Source: Ehretia macrophylla (taxonomy: Eukaryota > Streptophyta > Magnoliopsida > Boraginales > Ehretiaceae). Taken from it: a stretch of 64,000 nt of DNA. The notes under the pieces were generated by a model. It did not search any database and was not told where the DNA came from. It saw only the letters and a list, made by a program, of their open reading frames with translations. The translations under genes were made by a program, and so were the position numbers. Below are positions 57,981-64,000 of this stretch, one piece after another. Within the stretch, counting starts at the first letter, position 1; each line of letters begins with the position of its first letter. The DNA is taken from assembly GCA_037974665.1 (NCBI GenBank), contig CM075777.1, forward strand, positions 16,391,001 to 16,455,000, read 5' to 3'.

Positions 57981-57999
57981 TGGCGAGAAATATTGGCAA

Positions 58000-58560
58000 G
58001 TGGTTAAGACCATCCTGAAGTATTTAAGAAATACAAAGGACCAATGGCTCGTTTATGGAGATTTTGATATGAAACTGGTTGGTTATACCGATTCAAGTTT
58101 TCAATCAGATAGAGATGATAGTAAGAGCGTATCCGGTTTTGTGTTCACCCTGAATGGTAGAGCCATCAGTTGGAAAAGTTCCAAACAGCAAACTGTAGCC
58201 GATTCTGTCTGTGAGACAGAATGTATAACAACATCTGATGTGGTGAATGAGGCAGTTTGGCTTAGAAAATTCATCACAGAGCTCGGAGTTCTTCCTAATC
58301 TGACTGGTCCAGTCACGATCTTCAGTAATAGTACTGGAACCATTGCACAAGCTAAGGAACCCCGATCTCATCAGAAAGCCAAACATGTACTGAGACGTTA
58401 CCACCTAATTAGAGAAATCATTGCTAGAGGTGATATCACTCTGCAAAAGATTGATAGTAAAGAGAATTTAGCTGACCCCTTCACCAAAGCTCTCAGGATC
58501 AAAGAGTTTGATGCACATCGAGAAAAGATGGGTATGGAATATAGATCTGACTGGCTTTAG
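58000..58560 (+). pseudogene. Copia RNase H
   Basis: 186-residue frame from 'LKYLRNTKDQWLVYGD' through 'GYTDSSFQSDRDDSKSVSG' (RNase H active-site Asp) and 'SWKSSKQQTVADSVCETE' to 'ENLADPFTKAL', the usual end of copia polyproteins, with a stop at 58558-58560, 14 bases before the 3' LTR. It is open throughout, but the usual 'STTEAEY' site reads 'SVCETECI', so a changed motif is likely. Confidence 0.85.
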
Positions 58561-58574
58561 GTCAAGTGGGATAT

Positions 58575-60130
58575 TGTTAGGAATTGTGTCCTAAAGTCAG
58601 TCATCGAGTGTAGCTGGCAAATTAATTTGTATGTGGATTATTGTTCTATTTATAATATTTGGTCATTACATCATATCGTCCATCTTCTTTTACCTTTGAT
58701 TGATCATGATGTAGTCCTTAGAATGACTTTATGGAATTATATGAATGAGGGTTGATTTTGGTCATTCTTAAACTTTGTTTGTAACCAAATGATGAAATTG
58801 GTATTGGGACGTCAATTTCATCGAGTATAAGTTATTGTTTGTTGCATTGGTTGGTTATCCTCATAACCAATGGGTGTTGGGACACCGGTGCGATAAACAG
58901 GTGACATGTGGAGACATGTTCATTGAACATGAGTCTCTTTACGAGCGTCCTATGGTATGTACCCTACTATCTAAAGATAGCTCGTGGTACATGTGGTAGA
59001 CATGTTCTCTCTGACCTAATACTGCCATGGAAACTTACGGATTACTCCTCATGCTTAGGTGCCGGACTATCTAGATTTCTAATCTGGTAACGGAAGGTTA
59101 CTGGGTATGGCAAGTGCCGGAGAAGTCAATGTGTGAGTCAAGATGAGATTGATCGCTCTGGGTATTTGGAGAATGGTGTTTCGCTTAATTTCAATTCAGA
59201 AAGTCTTTGGCCAAAGCACATCTCGTGATGAGTCACGAGGGTAAGTCATGATGTGTCATGACATGATTGAAATTTGACATAAAGTAACTAATTAGGGATT
59301 TGACAGTCAACCAATGTCCCTAGGGTTATTTCGGAACATCGAGGGTCATAGGGAATTCACCATTATACCGAGGTTCGTTGAATGTTGCCTTGCACCTATT
59401 CAGCTTATTCGGTCGTCGGGAGCTATTGCTATATGGTATCTTCAATTAATGTAAGGATAGTCTTTATGCTACCGGCTTAAGTTTGAACCTATGGAGTCAC
59501 ACAAAAGAATAAGTGATTTAATTGGAGAGACGGCCTAATTATAATCAATATTTAATTGAGCATTAAATATTATTTGTAATTAATATTTAATTAAGAATTA
59601 AATATTATCTAATTATTATTTTAGGTCGTGGATTTAATTATTTGACAATTTTTAGCTAGCACTAGATTTATGATTCAACAATTAAATCCTAGGCTGATTG
59701 ATTTAAATTAAATAGTGATTTAATTTGAATCGTTGTGGGCTTTGTGAAAACCCACATTAAAAGATTGGGTTTTTTTAAAAACTATTTTGGGAGTTGGTCT
59801 TTTGAAGAGCCTAGCCCACATAGTCTTTATAAGAAGGGCCATGTAGGGTTTTCAAAAAAAAAAAATATAGACATATATCGTTTTCTGAAAACGGAGGAAC
59901 AAGAAAAAAATTAAAAAAAACCCTCTCTTAAAATTATAGCCTCTTCCTCTTTCATCCTTGTTTGCGTGCGAAGTAGGAGGAGCTAGACGCTTCCGTTGGG
60001 CAATCCCATAACACTACCACGAATCGTTCAAAGAAGTAATCCTAATTCTCTGATTTAAAATTGCCAATTATTATGTATAACGAGTTGGTCCTGGTGGAAT
60101 TCCAAGAGATAGTCTCACGGATTTCCTGCA
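58575..60130 (+). repeat. Copia 3' LTR
   Basis: Partner of 50974-52531, with scattered substitutions. Its end 'gatttcctgca' differs by two bases from the 5' LTR. Confidence 0.93.
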
Positions 60131-60155
60131 GTTGTAGCATAGTTAACTTCACCTA

Positions 60156-60557
60156 GTGCATCAACCAAATCTAGGCCCCCTTAATCTCTACAACTGGACA
60201 CAAGTTGCTGATTGGTTTATCAAAAACACTAATCGGCCTTCAATTCAAGCCACGACAGCAAAACTATTCCAAGCTTATAATTACCATCTTTGGAAGGAGA
60301 GAAATATAAGATTTTATAGGAATGAAGCATTGATTGAGGACCAAATTTTTGACAACTTTGTTTTTTTATGCAAAAATCAAACTCTGCTCAGTAAAGAATG
60401 TTAGGAGAAACCTCTTAAACCAAGTTATTTGCAAAACTTAGAATTTAGATGAAAGAAGTCACTTTAGATAGATTCTTCCCTTCGGGATTATGAATGCTAT
60501 ACATATTTTTTATCTACTTTAATGAAATCATTGCGTTTAGCAAAAAAAAAAAAAAAG
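60156..60557 (+). mobile_element. LINE 3' end with A-tail next to copia LTR
   Basis: An 82-residue frame (60156-60404) contains 'LFQAYNYHLWKERNIRFYRN', the end of plant LINE ORF2. A 3' UTR follows with 'actttaatgaaatcattgcg' and an A-run at 60541-60555. The 5' part is absent; the copia LTR lies 26 bases upstream and may have cut it. Confidence 0.65.
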
Positions 60558-60559
60558 GA

Positions 60560-61236
60560 TGGTATAATTGAACTTCAACAAATTTTATAGGTGATCCCTT
60601 TCATTTTAAGGGATCCTTAAACTTATTTTCTATATCTCTACATGTGAGAAAGAGCTCACAATCCCCTATCTCATTCCCTAAAATCTTCTAATAGTACGGT
60701 CAAGAGAGCAAAATTCAGAAACTGTAGTGAAGGTGTTAGAGTAAAATTGAGGGGAGTCTAAGAGATTGGTTAAATGTAAGAAATGTGTTGGAGTGAAAAA
60801 AAAAAAAAAAGATCTCTAGATATAGAAAAATTGTTTCAATACCCTACATGTAAGAAAAAAAAATAAATAAGAAAACTATTAGGGTTGGAAAGTGATGTTC
60901 TTAAAATGTGATATTTCACTAGACATAAGTTTTCTACTCTTTCATGTCATATATATTATATCCCTTTTGGCCCACTACTTGCTGGATATCCCTCAAAGAT
61001 ACCATGTCAGAATCTCTCAACAAATATATCTTGCAGTCTGTCAAGATTGCGGGTCTAACCAAGGTATCCAAAAACTCAAACTGATCATATGAAGGTGTTT
61101 TTTATACCTAACAACAATTCTTATGACATCTTGTTATTTAACACTAAAGTAGGCATTTTGTTGATTAAATAGGCAGTTGTTAATTAATATACTCCTTCCA
61201 AAAAGAAATTGATAGCCCCTCCATGAAATTACAATG
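60560..61236. other. Intergenic AT-rich DNA
   Basis: No gene or repeat end recognised. Several short A-runs are present (60798-60812, 60856-60864). Confidence 0.4.
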
Positions 61237-61345
61237 CTCTGTGTCAGTGGCGGACTCAGGCTACGGGGGTTAGTACATGCACCACAAAGATATAGTGAAT
61301 AATCAAAGGTTTAAGTAAACTTATATATACGTAAACAAATACATA

Positions 61346-61573
61346 TTAAGCACATTTTAAATACAAAAGAGAGGAAAAAAATAACTTTAAAGTATAGGAA
61401 TACAAAAAATACAATATATAATTGTTCCCGGTGTGAATGTATTTTTTGAAAGTGTTGAATAATAACTCATTGTCGATGCCTTCAAATACATCTCTTTCTA
61501 TGTAAGGGACTAATAAACCATTCATCCAATCATCTCCCATTCGATTCCGCAATTCAGTCTTCACAATTAAGTA
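61346..61573 (-). pseudogene. C-terminus of hAT transposase (TTF-type / ZMYM1-like)
   Basis: The minus-strand frame reads 'VKTELRNRMGDDWMNGLLV', then 'YIERDVFEGIDNELLFNTFK', and a stop follows. This is the 'NRMGD.W.ND.L..YIE.D.F..I' block of plant hAT transposases annotated as TTF-type zinc finger or ZMYM1-like. The catalytic domain, zinc finger and most of the dimerisation domain are missing, so it is a deletion product. Confidence 0.75.
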
Positions 61574-61819
61574 AGTTATAAAAAGATTATATATAATGAT
61601 TGTTTTTAACTTAATGGATTTTCACTACCTTCAAAGTTGAAAAAAAATCACATATTAACATATGAATATGTTTAAATTTTCCCTAATACATATAAAAATC
61701 TCAATTATTTTAAAAATATTCTGCTGAAATAAGCAAAATCAAGATGAAACATTTCTGTTTTTAATCAAACCCAGTTAAATGTTTTATATTATTAGTAATG
61801 ACAAAAATACCCAACATCC

Positions 61820-61890
61820 AAGGTAGCTTAGCTAGTTTAGCACTTGAAATAATAAATCTTACCATGCGGGTTTGATTCTTGCACAATCTT
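61820..61890 (+). mobile_element. SINE-like insertion inside the hAT element
   Basis: TAGCTTAGCTAG (A box type), then GCGGGTTTGATTCTTGC (B box type), then a T-run at 61890-61898 resembling a polymerase III stop. It cannot fold into a tRNA. Confidence 0.4.
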
Positions 61891-62261
61891 TTTTTTTACC
61901 TTTGCAAGCTACTTAACAAATTGGCAAAAGAAAAAAGCCCATGAAGCACTCCCAGCAAGATTCGAACTTGGGAGGTGTAGCACACCTCAATTTTAAAGGT
62001 GGTTACATAACCATTAAATCATATCAATTTTTGTTAAGTATAAGCCTGTGCATATACTATTTAAATGATAGATCCGCTACTGCTCTGAGTTATATTCAAC
62101 AAATATGTGTACTTTTTTTCAACGATTACATTCTGTTGTGAGGAACAGAATGACCACAATGAATTAGACGGAAGTTTCTTCTATATGGTTAAAAAATTAT
62201 TTTACCCTTTAATCGGCTTTAAATAAATGAAAAAGAAAAAAGGAAAACTAAAGTAGGAAAC

Positions 62262-62272
62262 TCCCGCCAAAA
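62262..62272 (-). promoter_or_regulatory. E2F-type site 1 upstream of 62411 gene
   Basis: TCCCGCCAAAA is TTTTGGCGGGA on the minus strand, a strong E2F/DP match. It lies about 140 bases before the start codon. Confidence 0.6.
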
Positions 62273-62282
62273 TAACAGGCTC

Positions 62283-62293
62283 TTCCCGCCAAA
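62283..62293 (-). promoter_or_regulatory. E2F-type site 2 upstream of 62411 gene
   Basis: TTCCCGCCAAA is TTTGGCGGGAA on the minus strand, in the same orientation and 21 bases (two helical turns) from site 1. Confidence 0.65.
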
Positions 62294-62307
62294 CTCTACA
62301 TCTGACA

Positions 62308-62340
<33 letters not shown>
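62308..62340. repeat. (CT)n(CA)n microsatellite in leader or promoter
   Basis: A CT run passes directly into about ten CA units, between the E2F-type sites and the start codon. It is probably in the 5' UTR. Confidence 0.8.
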
Positions 62341-62410
62341 TCTTCTCTTTACATTCTAAAAACCCTCACCCACTTTCTATTCTCCTCAGCTGCCCCATCA
62401 TTTGTTGCTT

Positions 62411-64000
62411 ATGGAGCCATCAGCACCGAATCTCCACCTCCGGAAAAGAAAGCAACGCTCTCAATCTCCATCATCCGCCATCTTCACCCGCAGCAAGGCG
62501 CAAATCTACGTCCACCGCAACCGTTCGGGCTGGGCCCGCCACGACAAGGACAGAAACCTGGTCCACCAATTTGCCGAACAACTCTTCAGTCCTCCGACCA
62601 GAAAGCCCGAATCCCAGAATGCCAACGATGGCATCCCCATCAAAGATCTCAGGGCCCGAAGAGTCTTCTCCACCGGCCCGGCCGGCCATGACTCCGCTAG
62701 GAAGCCCGCCCACCAATTTGTGCAACTCTCCAACCTTCTTAGAAAACCCAAATCCCCGGGGAATGCAGATGATGGTATGCTCATCGAAGATCTCCAGGCC
62801 CAAAAAGTCTTATCTACCAGCCCGGCCCATTCACCTGACCCGAAATCTGATCTGGGTTTTTCTGGAAATGTGGAGTTGTGTGGTTCTGATGAAGGCCATG
62901 GGGTTATGGTGAATGAAAGTATTGAGAATATCGATGGTTTGGGCGAAAAAGGGGCCGATTTCATGCTGTTGAAGGCAGAAGACACTGAGAAGGAAAGCAG
63001 GAAAAATGGGTTGGTTTTGGATGTTGGTGTTGATCAAACAAAAGGGTCTAATTCAACTAGTAAAATGGTAAAATTTAACATGCTCTTTTCTTATATATGC
63101 TTCCTATTAATTATAGAATTGTTAGTCTCGCTTGCAGGCCTCGAAATAAGAATATCTAGAAGGCTGAGTACATCTTCCTTACCCGACCTTGCTATTTGCA
63201 GGAGCCTTGTATTGATATAAGGAAATGAAAACTTATGGTATTAGAAGTATAAATTTCTCTGCAAAATGGAGTTGAATTTGAGATATTTAATTTGATACTC
63301 GTATTTTATTTTAGTTTTTTCTGATTTGTGGCTGTGGGGTAAATTTATTGTGCAACGTGTAACTTACTTGATGATAGTTTTTGATTGGTGCTTTGTGAAT
63401 TAGAATGTGATTGTTGTGGATATAGAAGTAAAGGATGTTTGGTTTTGGTGCTAGGTTGTCAATATGCATACAAGACGGAAGGTGTTTAAAGCTCCAAGCT
63501 CATTGAGTTATAGAAGATTGCTACCGTTTCTGAAGGACATTGCGAAAGATGAATCACGTAAATTTGCATCTTCCTTATCTAATTATGTTTGTACATAAAT
63601 GAAAGAACTACAAGCAGGGTGTAATTGTGACATATCATTTCTTTCTGATAGCCAGGATGACACTTTAGAACTAACATTGCTATAACTATGCTTATTCTGC
63701 AGGCATTTTGAAAATTGAGATAGTCGATGCAGGATTTTCAGGCAAATCTAAGAATTCCAATCATGAAAATTGTAATCTGGAGACTTCTAATTTGCAATCT
63801 GTGATGAACTATTCTAATGCTACCAAATGTAAGAATGCAAGTGAACATTCTGATGATGGAAATCTACGAAATGGAGAAACGGACAAGGTTGAGGAGCATT
63901 CACCCTCCAAACTGCAGGATTCAGATGTTGTCAACAACGATGTATCCACGGTACTAGATGATTGCGGACTGAATAATGGGAAGTTGAAAGATGATGAAAA
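62411..64000 (+). CDS. Unrecognised plant gene, 5' part, possibly cell-cycle regulated
   Basis: Three exons are visible: 62411-63067, 63455-63557 and 63703 to the window end, all in one frame (about 352 residues so far). The start MEPSAPNLHLRKRKQRS is basic. 'SSAIFTRSKAQIYVHRNRSG' follows. Residues 44-92 and 93-140 are a tandem duplication. Exon 2 encodes the conserved-looking basic block 'RRKVFKAPSSLSYRRLLPFL'. Exon 3 is hydrophilic, Asn/Asp/Ser-rich and probably disordered. I do not recognise the family. Two E2F-type sites 118-149 bases upstream suggest expression at G1/S. The gene is incomplete on the right. Confidence 0.75.
62540..62830 (+). repeat. 48-residue coding tandem duplication
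   Basis: Units 62540-62686 and 62687-62830 both encode 'HD..R...HQF', then 'RKP.S..N.(A/D)DG..I.DL.A..V.STGP'-like sequence. They differ at many positions, so the duplication is old, yet the frame is kept. Confidence 0.85.

Larger units (their letters stand above)
50974..60130 (+). mobile_element. Ty1/copia LTR retrotransposon, 9.2 kb
   Basis: Two closely similar LTRs of about 1.56 kb (50974-52531 and 58575-60130) start TGTTAGGAATTGTGTCC and end CTTGCA or CCTGCA. TGGTATCAGAGCC (52533-52545) is the initiator-tRNA-Met primer site, and a purine-rich 'gtcaagtgggata' precedes the 3' LTR. Gag, protease, integrase, reverse transcriptase and RNase H follow in copia order. Several in-frame stops and frame changes disable it. 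The flanking pentamers (GTCAT and GTTGT) match at only 3 of 5, so no good target duplication is left. Confidence 0.92.
61245..62082 (-). mobile_element. hAT element, internally deleted, with transposase tail
   Basis: The ends CAGTGGCGGACTC and (inverted) CAGTAGCGGATCT are flanked by CTCTGTGT (61237-61244) and CTCTGAGT (62083-62090), a 7/8 match to an 8-bp duplication. On the minus strand near the left end a hAT transposase C-terminus is preserved. Two tRNA-like segments lie on the right: A box 61824-61835 with B box 61868-61880 on plus, and a B box at about 61957-61971 on minus. Confidence 0.8.

Noticed and set aside
61820..61975. Possible tRNA genes
   Set aside because: A and B boxes are present but no acceptor stem, anticodon stem or proper spacing can be formed.
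62471..62985. Minus-strand frames up to 159 residues opposite the right-edge gene
   Set aside because: Shadows of the plus-strand exon, which has promoter sites, consistent splice junctions and an in-frame internal duplication.

Overview
This 64 kb window is nuclear DNA of a flowering plant, most likely a eudicot. It is AT-rich, the genes have short exons with GT-AG introns (one GC-AG intron), and intact homologues of plant proteins sit in a background of plant transposons. No rRNA or tRNA gene, CRISPR array, operon or bacterial feature is visible.

Genes occupy two regions. Left to centre: a TANGO2-family gene (+, 6005-8068, five exons, 269 aa), the meiotic double-strand-break gene PRD1 (+, 11929-18188, nine exons, 1290 aa), and, tail-to-tail with PRD1, a long acidic protein with an N-terminal zinc-finger-like motif (-, 18619-24385, five exons, 1223 aa). 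All three read through without disruption when the exons are joined. At the right edge a fourth gene starts at 62411 (+) and runs out of the window. It is not recognised, but it has two E2F-type sites upstream and an internally duplicated N-terminal region.

The gene-poor stretches hold a dense collection of mobile elements, many with clear ends. They include hAT-type elements (1234-1723, 8792-9385, 61245-62082), a Tourist-like MITE swollen by an ATT microsatellite (2526-3834), a 600-bp TTA-flanked MITE (32924-33523), an AT-rich MITE family with about six copies, a complete TRIM element (5246-5766) with relatives, a tRNA-derived SINE (9990-10100), and LINE 3' fragments, one with an inverted copy of its target at the 5' junction.

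From 37.4 to 60.1 kb three large elements lie side by side. The first is a 9.8-kb Ty3/gypsy element of Tat type with an antisense extra ORF. The second is a 2.6-kb PIF/Harbinger element that keeps only the Myb-like ORF1. The third is a 9.2-kb Ty1/copia element with 1.56-kb LTRs. All three carry stops or frameshifts. An older copia remnant lies between the first two.

I did not find a convincing new biological system. The most unusual items are the target-templated palindrome at the LINE junction, the antisense ORF of the Ty3 element, the ORF1-only Harbinger element, and the E2F-type sites at PRD1 and at the right-edge gene.
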